Shown here: positions 31,468 to 39,718 of the stretch, one piece after another
How positions within the stretch are numbered: the stretch's first letter is position 1
Layout of the letters: every line of letters begins with the position of its first letter
NCBI GenBank assembly: GCA_002298965.1
Contig: DBMN01000250.1
Location: forward strand, 755-41,530
Length of the DNA stretch: 40,776 nt
From: Rhizobiales bacterium UBA697
Lineage (GTDB): Bacteria; Pseudomonadota; Alphaproteobacteria; Rhizobiales; Ancalomicrobiaceae
Direction of reading: 5' to 3'
Made by a program: the position numbers and the translations under genes
Notes under the pieces: generated by a model
The model's input: only the letters and a program-made list of their open reading frames with translations
Databases searched by the model: none
What the model was told of the DNA's origin: nothing

Positions 31468-32955
31468 ATGGCGGCGCGTCACGAGGTTCTGTGGTCGAAC
31501 CTGCTCGAACTCAGGCGCGACGACACGATGAGCCTGCAGGCTCAGATCCGCCGCGCCATCGTCGCGGCGATCCGCAGCGGGCGCCTCGCGGCCCATGCGC
31601 CGGTGCCCTCGAGCCGGATCCTCTGCGAGCATCTCGACGTCGCCCGCAACACGGTGATGCTCGCCTATCAGCAACTGACCGACGAGGGCTACCTCTACAC
31701 CAAGCCGCGCGCCGGCTGCTTCGTCTCGCCGGGTCTGGCGGTCGCCGAGCCCGACGCCGCGCCCGAACCCGCCGACGAGGCGGCGATCGCCTGGTCGTCG
31801 CGCCTGCGCATCCTGCCGCATGCCCAGCGCAACATCATCAAGCCGTCCAACTGGACCGCCTGCCGCTATCCCTTCATCTACGGCCAGTTCGATGCCGACA
31901 CCTTTCCGCTCAACGCCTGGCGGGAGTGCTGCATCCAGGCCATGCGGGTGCTCGAGGTGCGCGGCTGGGCGCAGGATCTCATCACCCGCGACGACCCGAC
32001 GCTGGTCGAGGAGGTGCGCACCAAGATCCTGCCGCTGCGCGGGGTCTGGGCGAAGTCCGACGAGATCCTGATGACGACGGGCGCGCAGCAGGCGCTCTAT
32101 CTGATCGCCGATCTCCTGGTGAACGACCGCGTCCGCGTCGGCATCGAGGACCCCGGCTACCCCGACGCCCGCAACACCTTCATGCTGCGCGCCGGCGAGG
32201 TGCGGCCGCTGCCGGTCGACGAGGGCGGCCTCCGGATCGACGACCGGCTGATCGGCTGCGACTACGTCTATGCCACGCCGAGCCACCAGTCGCCGACCAC
32301 CGTCACCATGCCGATGGACCGCCGCATCGCCCTGCTCGAGGCGGCGTCGCGGCACGACATCGTCATCATCGAGGATGACTACGAGACCGAGACGAGCTTC
32401 GCCGGGCCGCCCAATCCGGCGCTGAAGAGCCTCGATCGCTCCGGCCGGGTGATCTATGTCGGCTCGCTCTCCAAGTCGATCGCGCCGGGGCTGCGTCTCG
32501 GCTTCATCGTCGCCTCGGCCGAGCTCATCACCCATCTGCGCGCCCTGCGGCGGCTGATGGTGCGCCACCCGTCGAGCCTGATCCAGCGCGCCTTCGCGCT
32601 CTTCCTCCAGCTCGGCTACTTCAACGCGCTGATGCGCGAGGTCGCCGTCGTCCACCGCGAGCGGGCGCAGGTGCTGCAACAGGCGCTGCGCGATCACGTG
32701 CCCGCCGTCGACTTCGTGCCGGTCGGCGGCGGCGCCTCGTGCTGGGTCAGCGGGCCGGCCTGGCTCGACGCGCAACGCCTCGCCCGCGAGGCCTTCGAGC
32801 GCGGCGTCATGCTGGAGCCGGGCGATGTCCACTTCCTCGCTCAGACGGCACCGATGAACCACTTCCGCCTCGGCTTCTCGTCGATCCCGGTCGGCCGCAT
32901 CGTGCCGGGCATCCAGGCGCTGGCGCCGCTGGTCGAGGCACAACGTCCGGTTTGA
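31468..32955 (+). CDS. tauR: MocR-family regulator (GntR winged helix fused to aminotransferase fold), TauR-like
   Basis: 495 residues. Residues about 20-85 are a GntR winged helix (QIRRAIVAAIRSGRLAAHAP, PSSRILCEHLDVARNTVMLA). Residues about 130-490 are a type I aminotransferase fold that keeps the PLP lysine K336 (SLSKSIAPGLRLG), EDDYE (302-306) and DPGYPDARN. Members such as TauR, PdxR and GabR bind PLP and use an amine ligand to switch genes on. Its place between tauABC and a tauXY-like pair points to TauR. ATG 31468 follows GGAGG by 6 bp; an upstream frame from 31270 is ignored. Confidence 0.82.
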   Translation: MAARHEVLWSNLLELRRDDTMSLQAQIRRAIVAAIRSGRLAAHAPVPSSRILCEHLDVARNTVMLAYQQLTDEGYLYTKPRAGCFVSPGLAVAEPDAAPEPADEAAIAWSSRLRILPHAQRNIIKPSNWTACRYPFIYGQFDADTFPLNAWRECCIQAMRVLEVRGWAQDLITRDDPTLVEEVRTKILPLRGVWAKSDEILMTTGAQQALYLIADLLVNDRVRVGIEDPGYPDARNTFMLRAGEVRPLPVDEGGLRIDDRLIGCDYVYATPSHQSPTTVTMPMDRRIALLEAASRHDIVIIEDDYETETSFAGPPNPALKSLDRSGRVIYVGSLSKSIAPGLRLGFIVASAELITHLRALRRLMVRHPSSLIQRAFALFLQLGYFNALMREVAVVHRERAQVLQQALRDHVPAVDFVPVGGGASCWVSGPAWLDAQRLAREAFERGVMLEPGDVHFLAQTAPMNHFRLGFSSIPVGRIVPGIQALAPLVEAQRPV

Positions 32956-33192
32956 TCCACCGTTGGCTCCATGCGCCACGCGGCGCTGGCGCTACCGATC
33001 TCCTCCGGCCACGCGATACTTCCCCTGACGGCGCCGAGGCGTCGTCCGTCCCATACGGGTCCCGAGCAGACACACCGAACGAGACCGCCGCCGCGGTCGC
33101 GTCCGACGACGCTCGCCCCATGTCTCGACCTCGGCCGCGGCCGATCGCCCGGGAGGCTCCGGGAAGGGTGCCCGCGGCGAAGGAGAACGTCG

Positions 33193-33582
33193 ATGCCGAC
33201 ACCATTCACCGCCGAACACCTCCGCGAGACGTTCGACGCCTTCAATCGCCACGACGTCGAGGGCGTGATGCGGCACTTCGCCGACGACTGCGTCTTCTTC
33301 ACCGTCGGCGGCCCCGAGGTCTTCGGCACGAAGATCGCCGGCCGCGAGGCCATCGCCGCCGCCTTCGCCGCGGTCTGGGCAGGGATGCCCGACGCCCAGT
33401 GGCACCAGAGGGGCCATTTCGTCGCCGGCGATCGCGCCGTGTCGGAATGGACCTTCACCGGCACCCGTGCCGACGGCAAGCGCATCGAGGCCGACGGCTG
33501 CGATCTCTTCCGCATCCGCGACGGCGCGATCGTCGAGAAGCACGCCTTCCGCAAGGACCGGCCGCTGCAGGAGGCGCGCTGA
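33193..33582 (+). CDS. tauX: NTF2-like (SnoaL) protein, putative taurine dehydrogenase small subunit TauX
   Basis: 129 residues, a single NTF2-like cone fold: FDAFNRHDVEGVMRHFADDC, GPEVFGTKIAGREAIAAAF, SEWTFTGTRADGKRIEADG, and CDLFRIRDGAIVEKHAFRK. Alone it would be an unassigned SnoaL protein. It sits directly after the MocR regulator and 16 bp before a FAD oxidoreductase, the arrangement of tauXY, which encode the taurine dehydrogenase described in Rhodobacter and Paracoccus. The assignment therefore rests on context. ATG 33193 has AGGAGA 8 bp upstream. The 237 bp before it hold one more GCGCCAG half-site (32986-32994, minus strand) but no other gene. Confidence 0.6.
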   Translation: MPTPFTAEHLRETFDAFNRHDVEGVMRHFADDCVFFTVGGPEVFGTKIAGREAIAAAFAAVWAGMPDAQWHQRGHFVAGDRAVSEWTFTGTRADGKRIEADGCDLFRIRDGAIVEKHAFRKDRPLQEAR

Positions 33583-33598
33583 CCGCGCGGGATCGCCC

Positions 33599-35002
33599 AT
33601 GAACTCGTCCGCCCCCGCCTCGCGAACCCCGTCGCGCATGCCCTACGACCCGGCCTACGATCCGCTCGTCGACACGACGCCGGGGCGCGGCGCCGCCTAT
33701 GCCCCGACCTATTGGATCGCCACCGCCGGCCCGCCGCCGGAGGACGACGGCCCGGTCGTCGCCGACATGGACGTCGACGTGGTGGTGATCGGCTCTGGCT
33801 ATACCGGGCTCTCCACCGCGATCCACCTCGCCAAGGACCACGGCGTCCGCGCCCACGTGCTCGAGGCCAACGGCATCGCCTTCGGCTGTTCCACCCGGTC
33901 GGGCGGTCAGGCCCAGATCAACAACGGCCGCCTCAAGCGCAGCCAGTGGATCGAACGCTGGGGCCTCGACACCGCGCGCGCCATGCATGCCGAGGTGATG
34001 GAGGGCTTCGAACTCTTCCGCGCGCTCATCGCCGAGCACGACCTGAAGTGCGACGCCATCGAGGGTGGCCATTGGTACATCGCCCATCGCCCCTGGATGA
34101 TGCCGAAGCTCGAGGCCGAGGCACGGGTGATGCGCGATGCCTTCGGCTACGCCACGCGGATCGTCACCCGGCAGGAGATCCACGACGAGGCGGTGCGCGA
34201 CATGGACGCCCACGGCGGCGTCTGGGAGCCCGACGGCGTCTCGGTCCAGCCCGCCAAGCTCGCCTTCGAATATGCCCGCGTGGCGCGCTCGCTCGGGGCG
34301 AAGCTCCATCCCAATTCGCCGGTGACGCGGATCGAGGAGCGCGGCGGCTCGCTCTGGTGCCACACGCCGGGCGGTATCGTCCGGGCGCGCGCGGTCTGCG
34401 TCGCGACCGCCGGCTACACCGGGCGCGACCTGCACGGCTCGACCCGCGATCGGCTGATGCCGATCCTGTCGAACAACTGCGTCACCCGGCAACTGACGGC
34501 CGAGGAGATCGCCTCGGTCGGGGCGAAGACCCATGCGCCGCTGACCGACACGCGGACGCTGCGGTTCTATTATCGGATGCTGCCGGAAGGCCGGCTGCAG
34601 ATCGGCTCGCGTTCGGCGATCACCGGCCGCGATGCGGCGGCCCCCCGCCACGAGAAGCTGCTGCACGACGCCATCGCCCGCAAGTTCCCCGGCCTCGCCG
34701 GCGTCGCGCTCGATCATTCCTGGTGGGGATGGGTCGACGTCAGCCACGACATGGTGCCGCGCATCACAAGGCCCGACCCGAAGACGCCGCTCTTCTACGC
34801 CCTCGGCTACGGCGGCAACGGCGTCATGTATGCCGCCCAGGCCGGCCGCCGCATGGCGCGGATGGCGATGGGGAAGGGCGCCGGTTCCGCCCTTCCGATC
34901 TTTACCGGCGAGTTGCCGCACGAAGGCTGGCGCACGCCCTTCCGCCGTCTCGGACAGGCCTGGCTCTATCGCTGGTATCACCTGCGCGACGAGCGGCCGT
35001 GA
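33599..35002 (+). CDS. tauY: FAD-dependent oxidoreductase, putative taurine dehydrogenase large subunit TauY
   Basis: 467 residues from ATG 33599 (ATG 33638 is possible). A DAO-type FAD protein: VVVIGSGYTGLSTAIHLA with G65-x-G67-x2-G70, CSTRSGGQAQINNG near the flavin, VCVATAGYTGRDL, and GYGGNGVMYAAQAGRRMA at the C-terminal FAD contact. Taurine dehydrogenase oxidises taurine to sulfoacetaldehyde and ammonium and passes electrons to cytochrome c. The neighbours (tauABC, MocR regulator, NTF2-like gene) favour this role; other amines remain possible. It converges with the next FAD gene after 24 bp. Confidence 0.65.
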   Translation: MNSSAPASRTPSRMPYDPAYDPLVDTTPGRGAAYAPTYWIATAGPPPEDDGPVVADMDVDVVVIGSGYTGLSTAIHLAKDHGVRAHVLEANGIAFGCSTRSGGQAQINNGRLKRSQWIERWGLDTARAMHAEVMEGFELFRALIAEHDLKCDAIEGGHWYIAHRPWMMPKLEAEARVMRDAFGYATRIVTRQEIHDEAVRDMDAHGGVWEPDGVSVQPAKLAFEYARVARSLGAKLHPNSPVTRIEERGGSLWCHTPGGIVRARAVCVATAGYTGRDLHGSTRDRLMPILSNNCVTRQLTAEEIASVGAKTHAPLTDTRTLRFYYRMLPEGRLQIGSRSAITGRDAAAPRHEKLLHDAIARKFPGLAGVALDHSWWGWVDVSHDMVPRITRPDPKTPLFYALGYGGNGVMYAAQAGRRMARMAMGKGAGSALPIFTGELPHEGWRTPFRRLGQAWLYRWYHLRDERP

Positions 35003-35026
35003 GCCGGGTCCCGGCGTCCTGCGCCG

Positions 35027-36343
35027 TCAGGACTTCGCGTCGCCGCTCTTCGTCAGGCGGGAGAGGCGATAGGGCGTGGGGTCGACGACCGGCGTCGCGT
35101 CGGTGACGAGGTCGGCGGCGAGGCGTCCGGCCGCCGGCGAGGTGCCGAAGCCGTGGCCGGAGAAGCCGGAGGCGACCGTCAGGCCGGGGATCGCCGCGAC
35201 CGGCGAGATCACCGGCAGCGAGTCCGGCGTGATGTCCATCATCCCCGCCCAGACCTCTTCGACGACCGCCTTGCCGAAGACCGGCCAGGCGGCCGTGAGG
35301 TTGCGCATCGCCTCGGCGTTGATGCCCTCGTCCGCCTCCGGCGACATGGTGCGCACCCGCTCGAAGGGCGAGACGCTCTTTGCGTTCCAGCGCCGCGCCA
35401 GCATGAGATCGCGCAGGAAGTGGCCGCCGAACCGGATGCGCAGCAGGCTGCGATTGCCCGAGAGCGAGCCGAGATAGCGCATGCCGATCAAGAGGTGATC
35501 GAGCGACAGCGGCGCGATCAACGCCCCGCGCTGGGTGACGATGTAGCCGCCGTCGCGGTGCTTGCGGAAGGAGAAGTCAGGTCCGCCGACGGCGATCTCG
35601 GTCGGCCCCTCCATCGGCCTGGTGCGCAGCACCGACGAGATCAGCGGCAGCGTCGGCAACGAGATGCCGTGATTGCCGAGGAAGCGCCGCGACCACAGAC
35701 CGCCGGCGAGGAGCACCCGGTCGCAGCGGATCTCGCCGCGCTCGGTGACGACGCCCGAGACCTTGCCGGCCGAGAGCGACAGCATGCGTACGGCGCAGTT
35801 CTCGACGATCACCGCGCCCTTGGCCATGGCCGCCGCGGCGATGGCGAAGGGAGCGATCGTCGGCTCGGCGCGGCCGTCCGACGGCGTGTGGATGCCGCCC
35901 GCCCACTTGCCCCGGCCACCCGGCACCAGCCGATCGATGTCGGCCTGACCGAGCAGACGGGAATCGAGGTCGAGATGGGCGACGGAGGCGAGCCAGTCGC
36001 GGTGCATCGCCATCTCGTCCTCGGTGCGGGCGAGATACATGATGCCCTGCTGCCGATAGCCGACGTCGCAGCCGACGCGCTCGGCCATGCCGGCCCACAG
36101 CCGGTCGGAGGCGAGCGAAAGCGGCACGTCGGGCGCGGCTCGGCCCATCTTGCGCGCCCAGCCGAGGTTGCGCGACGACTGTTCGAGCCCGACCCGGCCC
36201 TTCTCCAGCACGACGACCGGGATGCCGCGTTCGGCGAGCTCGAGCGCCGCCGTCAGGCCGACGATGCCGCCGCCGATGACGACGACGGTGGTCGCCGCCG
36301 GCATGTCGGGCGACGTCGCGAGGGGAAAGTCGATGCGGGGCAT
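35027..36343 (-). CDS. FAD-dependent amine/amino-acid oxidoreductase (DadA/DAO family)
   Basis: 438 residues. The flavin loop is VVVIGGGIVGLTAALELAERG (G24-x-G26-x2-G29); then SSRNLGWARKMGR, VLLAGGLWSRRFL, and the C-terminal GFSGHGFGTSPAAGRLAADLV that closes over FAD. The family oxidises amines or D-amino acids to imines. It is the last gene of a minus-strand group: APC permease, ornithine-cyclodeaminase-like protein, Rid protein and this enzyme. The Rid neighbour suggests an imine product. ATG 36343 has GAGGA upstream. The substrate is unknown. Confidence 0.83.
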   Translation of the reverse strand: MPRIDFPLATSPDMPAATTVVVIGGGIVGLTAALELAERGIPVVVLEKGRVGLEQSSRNLGWARKMGRAAPDVPLSLASDRLWAGMAERVGCDVGYRQQGIMYLARTEDEMAMHRDWLASVAHLDLDSRLLGQADIDRLVPGGRGKWAGGIHTPSDGRAEPTIAPFAIAAAAMAKGAVIVENCAVRMLSLSAGKVSGVVTERGEIRCDRVLLAGGLWSRRFLGNHGISLPTLPLISSVLRTRPMEGPTEIAVGGPDFSFRKHRDGGYIVTQRGALIAPLSLDHLLIGMRYLGSLSGNRSLLRIRFGGHFLRDLMLARRWNAKSVSPFERVRTMSPEADEGINAEAMRNLTAAWPVFGKAVVEEVWAGMMDITPDSLPVISPVAAIPGLTVASGFSGHGFGTSPAAGRLAADLVTDATPVVDPTPYRLSRLTKSGDAKS

Positions 36344-36384
36344 GATGCGTCCTCGGGAGGTTCGACGCGCGGCGCGCGCCGTCG

Positions 36385-36807
36385 TCAGAGCGAAACGGTG
36401 ATCAGTTCGGCCTTCGCGGCGCCGACGCCGCGGTGGGCGGTGACCTCGATCTCGACGCGGTAGACGGTCGAGCCGAGCGGCGGGCAGGTGGCGGTGAGCG
36501 CCGGGCGGATGCCGCGGAACTTCTCGCCGACGATCGTCATCACCGTGTGCATGTCGGCGGGCTCCTGGACGAAGATCCGCGAGGCGACGACGTCGGCGAG
36601 GCTCGCCCCGATCGCCGCGAGTGCGCGCTCGACGTTGGCGAAGACCTGCCGTGTCTGCGGCTCGATCTCGGCCGGGATCTCGCCGGTCGCCGGATCGCGC
36701 CCGGCGGTGTTGGAGACGAAGATCCAGTCGTCGACGGCGACGATGCGCGAATAGCTGGCGTGGTCCTCGAACTTGGAACCGGTCCCGACCTTGACGACCC
36801 TGGGCAT
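36385..36807 (-). CDS. Rid-family (YjgF/YER057c) protein without the usual arginine
   Basis: 140 residues with the chorismate-mutase-like Rid fold: WIFVSNTAGRDPATGEIPAEIEPQTRQV, LAAIGASLADVVASRIFV and the strand RPALTATCPPLGSTVYRVEIEV. In RidA the loop is P-A-R-x-x, whose arginine (R105 in E. coli) is needed for imine hydrolysis; here that position is leucine (L104 in RPALT). It is therefore more like the Rid4-Rid7 groups, which lack this residue. It lies between the cyclodeaminase-like gene and the FAD oxidase, 41 bp from the latter, and probably handles the reactive imine or binds a ligand. Confidence 0.85.
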   Translation of the reverse strand: MPRVVKVGTGSKFEDHASYSRIVAVDDWIFVSNTAGRDPATGEIPAEIEPQTRQVFANVERALAAIGASLADVVASRIFVQEPADMHTVMTIVGEKFRGIRPALTATCPPLGSTVYRVEIEVTAHRGVGAAKAELITVSL

Positions 36808-36884
36808 GATGCATCCGTGATGATGGGAGAAGGAGCGAGCGGGGAGCCGGCCGCGGGCTGCGGCGTCGCGGCCGGCGTCCGTGA

Positions 36885-38024
36885 TCAGCGCAGTTCGGGA
36901 ACGTCCCAGAGGTTCAGCTTGACGCCGATCCCTTCGGCGAGCGCCTTGCGATAGAGCACCGTGCCCCAGGCGACGTCCTCGACCGGCATGCCGCCGACCG
37001 ACAGGATGATGATCTCGTCCTCGCTCACCCGGCCGCGCGTCTCGCCGGCGACGATGGCGCCGAGATCCTCGAGCGCGTCGGCGTCCATCTTGCCCTCGGC
37101 GATCATGTCCATGAACCGCACGCCGATGATCGGCACGTGGTTGTGGGCGGGCTTGGGCAGCTCGTGGAACCACGCCTCGTAGAGGCCGACGTTGTCGCAG
37201 ACCTTGCGGATGTCGGCCGCCTCCAGCCCCTCGTCGATGTTGCAGAGCGCCGGCATCGACAGGAAGGCGCCGGGCTTGACCCATTCGCGCCGGACGATCG
37301 GATAGGTCGAGGGATCGCCGACCTCGCCGGAGTTGCAGTAGGTGACGATGTCGGAGCCGCGCACGACGCTCTCGACGTCGTCGACCACGGAGACGGTCTT
37401 CACCTGCGGATAGGTCGCGGCGATCCAGTCGAGGAAGGACTTCAGGCTCTTCTCGCCGCGGCCCTTGACCTTGACCGTGTCGATGCCGGGCCGCGCCGCC
37501 ATGAAGGCGGAGAACGAGGTCTTGGCCATCACGCCCGGGCCGAGGATGCCGACGACCTTGGCGTCCTTGCGGGCGAGGTGGCGAGCGCCGACGCCGGGGA
37601 CCGCGCCGGTGCGATAGGCCGAGAGCAGGTTCGCCGACATGTGGGCGAGCGGCGCGCCGGTGTCGGCGTCGTTCAGCGTGAACATCAGGATCGAGCGCGG
37701 CAGACCCTTCTCGCGATTGGCGATGTTGGAGCCGTACCACTTCATGCCGGCGGTCTTGAAGCTGCCACCGAGATAGGCCGGCATCGCCATGAAGCGACGG
37801 TCCGCCGTCGGCTTCGGCATGTCGGGGAACGGCGAGTTCTCGGGGAAGGTGACGATGGCGCCGTGGCTGTCGTTGTTGGCGCCGGCCATGCGGTAGTCGC
37901 CGTGGTGGAGGAGGGCGAACATCTCCTCCATCGTGTCGATGCAGGCGGCCATGTCGGTCACGCCGGCACGGATCATGTCCTTCTCGGACAGGTAGATGAA
38001 GTCGATCCGGGTGTTCTCGGTCAT
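36885..38024 (-). CDS. Ornithine cyclodeaminase / mu-crystallin family protein
   Basis: 379 residues. NAD-binding loop VGILGPGVMAKTSFSAF (G162-x-G164-x2-A167), the family motif SAYRTGAVPGVGARHLA, and KWYGSNIANREKGLPRS in the substrate region. Members include ornithine cyclodeaminase, alanine dehydrogenase and imine reductases. As I recall, relatives with this long N-terminal part have been named tyramine oxidase subunit B; I treat that as a lead only. It lies 77 bp before the Rid gene and after the permease gene. With a FAD oxidase and a Rid protein it may reduce or rearrange an imine formed from an imported amine. Confidence 0.82.
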   Translation of the reverse strand: MTENTRIDFIYLSEKDMIRAGVTDMAACIDTMEEMFALLHHGDYRMAGANNDSHGAIVTFPENSPFPDMPKPTADRRFMAMPAYLGGSFKTAGMKWYGSNIANREKGLPRSILMFTLNDADTGAPLAHMSANLLSAYRTGAVPGVGARHLARKDAKVVGILGPGVMAKTSFSAFMAARPGIDTVKVKGRGEKSLKSFLDWIAATYPQVKTVSVVDDVESVVRGSDIVTYCNSGEVGDPSTYPIVRREWVKPGAFLSMPALCNIDEGLEAADIRKVCDNVGLYEAWFHELPKPAHNHVPIIGVRFMDMIAEGKMDADALEDLGAIVAGETRGRVSEDEIIILSVGGMPVEDVAWGTVLYRKALAEGIGVKLNLWDVPELR

Positions 38025-38164
38025 CGTGTCGTCTCTCGTCTCTCGAGGCGCGCGGCCTCTCTCGGCGGGCGGGTCGGCCGCCGGTGGGATGGTCTTGGGA
38101 AGCGGGAAGGCGGGATGATCGGGGTGGGGCGCGCCGGGGGCGGTGCCGCGGCGCGCCCGGCTCG

Positions 38165-39607
38165 TCACTCGAGCATGCGGCCGAGGCCGGCGTAGAGATC
38201 CGGGCGCTTGGCGCGGATGCGGTAGGCGAAGGCGACGCCGGCGAGACCGACCAGGGCGATGCCATAGGGGAAGGCGGCGACGATCGGGCTCTCGGAACCG
38301 GAGAGCAGCGACAGGTTGGCGATCACCAGGGCGAGGCCGCCGACGAGGCCGACGAAGGCGACGAGCGGGGCGACCAGCGTCGTCCACAGGCCGTGCCCGT
38401 CGGGCTGGCGGCGGAAGTAGACGATGATGGCGATGCTCACCAGCGCCTGGATCGACAGGATGCCGATCACCGCGAGCGCCGACATCCACGAGAACACCAC
38501 GGTGTAGGGATCGGCGCCGCCCACCACGAAGAGGCCGACGATCAGCGCCGCGCTGGCGGACTGGACGAGGCCGGCGACGTGGGGCGACAGGTGCTTCTCG
38601 TGGACCTGACCCAGCGCCCGCATCGCCAGACCTTCACGGCCGAGGGCGAAGAAGTAGCGGTTGAGCGTGTTGTGGAAGGACAGCAGGCAGGCGAACAGGC
38701 TGGCGATCAGCAGGAAGTTCATCAGCTTGCTCGCCCAGGGGCCGAGCACCGCGTCGGCGGCGACGAAGAAGAACGTGTCGAGACCGGCGTTGGCGACTTC
38801 CTGCACCTTCGACGGGCCGTAGTACTGGACGATGGCCCAGGTGGAGAAGGCGTAGAAGGCGGTGATCAGGAAGACCGCGACATAGGTCGCCCGCGGAATG
38901 GTGGTCTCCGGGTCCTCGGCCTCCTCGCCGAAGATGGCGGTCGCCTCGAAGCCGATGAACGAGCCGATGACGAAGACCAGCGCCGAGCCGAGCCCCGGTC
39001 CGAACACGACGGAGGGCGCGAAGGAGGTCAGGCCGATGCCCTCCGGTCCGCCGCCCTTCACCAGGATGCCGACGTCGAGCAGCAGCAGCACGGCGATCTC
39101 GGCGATCATGCAGACGCCGAGAATGGCGCCGGAGAAGGCGATGTTGCGTCGTCCGGCGAGGTGGACGACGACCAGCGCGGTGAAGGACCACACCCACCAC
39201 GGCAGGTCGAGCCCCTGCGGCGCCAGCGAACCGGCGACGAAGACGCCGAACAGCGCGTAGACCGCGACCTGAACGGCGGAATAGGTGACGAGCGCGATCA
39301 GCGCGCCGGCGACGCCGGCCGGTCGGCCGATGCCCTGCGAGATGTAGGTGTAGAAGGCGCCGGCCGCCTCGACGTGACGTCCCATCGCGGTGAAGCCGAC
39401 GGAGAAGATCACGTAGAGCAGCCCCGCCAACACGAAGGCTCCGGGAACGCCGGCGCCGTTGCCGAAGGCGAAGGCCGCCGGCGAAGCACCCACCACCGCC
39501 GTCAGCGGCGCGGCCGCGGCGACGACGAAGAACACGATGTGGGCGAGGCCCACCGAATTGCGCGCCAGGCGCGGTCCGACATCGGAAAGTGTAGCGTCCA
39601 AGGTCAT
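38165..39607 (-). CDS. APC-family amino acid/amine permease
   Basis: 480 residues, about 12 membrane segments. It begins LARNSVGLAHIVFFVVAAAAPLTAVVGASP, followed by GAGVPGAFVLAGLLY, GFTAMGRHVEAAGAFYTYI and FIGFEATAIFGEEAEDPETTIPRAT, the E-E-x-x-x-P loop of APC permeases. It imports an amine or amino acid in exchange or with protons. ATG 39607 has GAGGGG upstream; ATG 39619 and 39625 are alternatives. It heads the group that also encodes the cyclodeaminase-like, Rid and FAD proteins, and is divergent from an AraC regulator. Confidence 0.85.
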   Translation of the reverse strand: MTLDATLSDVGPRLARNSVGLAHIVFFVVAAAAPLTAVVGASPAAFAFGNGAGVPGAFVLAGLLYVIFSVGFTAMGRHVEAAGAFYTYISQGIGRPAGVAGALIALVTYSAVQVAVYALFGVFVAGSLAPQGLDLPWWVWSFTALVVVHLAGRRNIAFSGAILGVCMIAEIAVLLLLDVGILVKGGGPEGIGLTSFAPSVVFGPGLGSALVFVIGSFIGFEATAIFGEEAEDPETTIPRATYVAVFLITAFYAFSTWAIVQYYGPSKVQEVANAGLDTFFFVAADAVLGPWASKLMNFLLIASLFACLLSFHNTLNRYFFALGREGLAMRALGQVHEKHLSPHVAGLVQSASAALIVGLFVVGGADPYTVVFSWMSALAVIGILSIQALVSIAIIVYFRRQPDGHGLWTTLVAPLVAFVGLVGGLALVIANLSLLSGSESPIVAAFPYGIALVGLAGVAFAYRIRAKRPDLYAGLGRMLE

Positions 39608-39653
39608 GGTGCCCCTCATGTGCATGATCCTGCACAGTAAATTAGGGGTCCGC

Positions 39654-39685
39654 CACTGGTCTCGATATTGCAAGGTACGCCAGTG
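39654..39685. promoter_or_regulatory. Inverted repeat between the APC permease and AraC genes
   Basis: CACTGG (39654-39659) and CCAGTG (39680-39685) form an inverted repeat with a 20-bp AT-richer spacer in the divergent promoter region. A smaller dyad GTGCA-N6-TGCAC lies at 39620-39635 next to the permease start. Either could be bound by the AraC regulator; neither is certain. Confidence 0.35.
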
Positions 39686-39718
39686 AATCGATAATTCGCG
39701 CCAAACGGGGTGAAGACG

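Noticed and set aside
32956..33192. Possible small gene between the MocR gene and tauX
   Set aside because: Open frames here are short, lack ribosome binding sites and do not match the coding style; only one regulator half-site is seen.
35003..35026. Terminator between the two convergent FAD genes
   Set aside because: Only 4-bp stems (CCGG/CCGG, GGCG/CGCC) can form in or near the 24-bp gap, too weak to call.
38084..39640. A 518-codon plus-strand frame across the APC permease gene
   Set aside because: It is antisense to a 12-helix permease and consists of Asp/Arg/Gln/His-rich shadow sequence.
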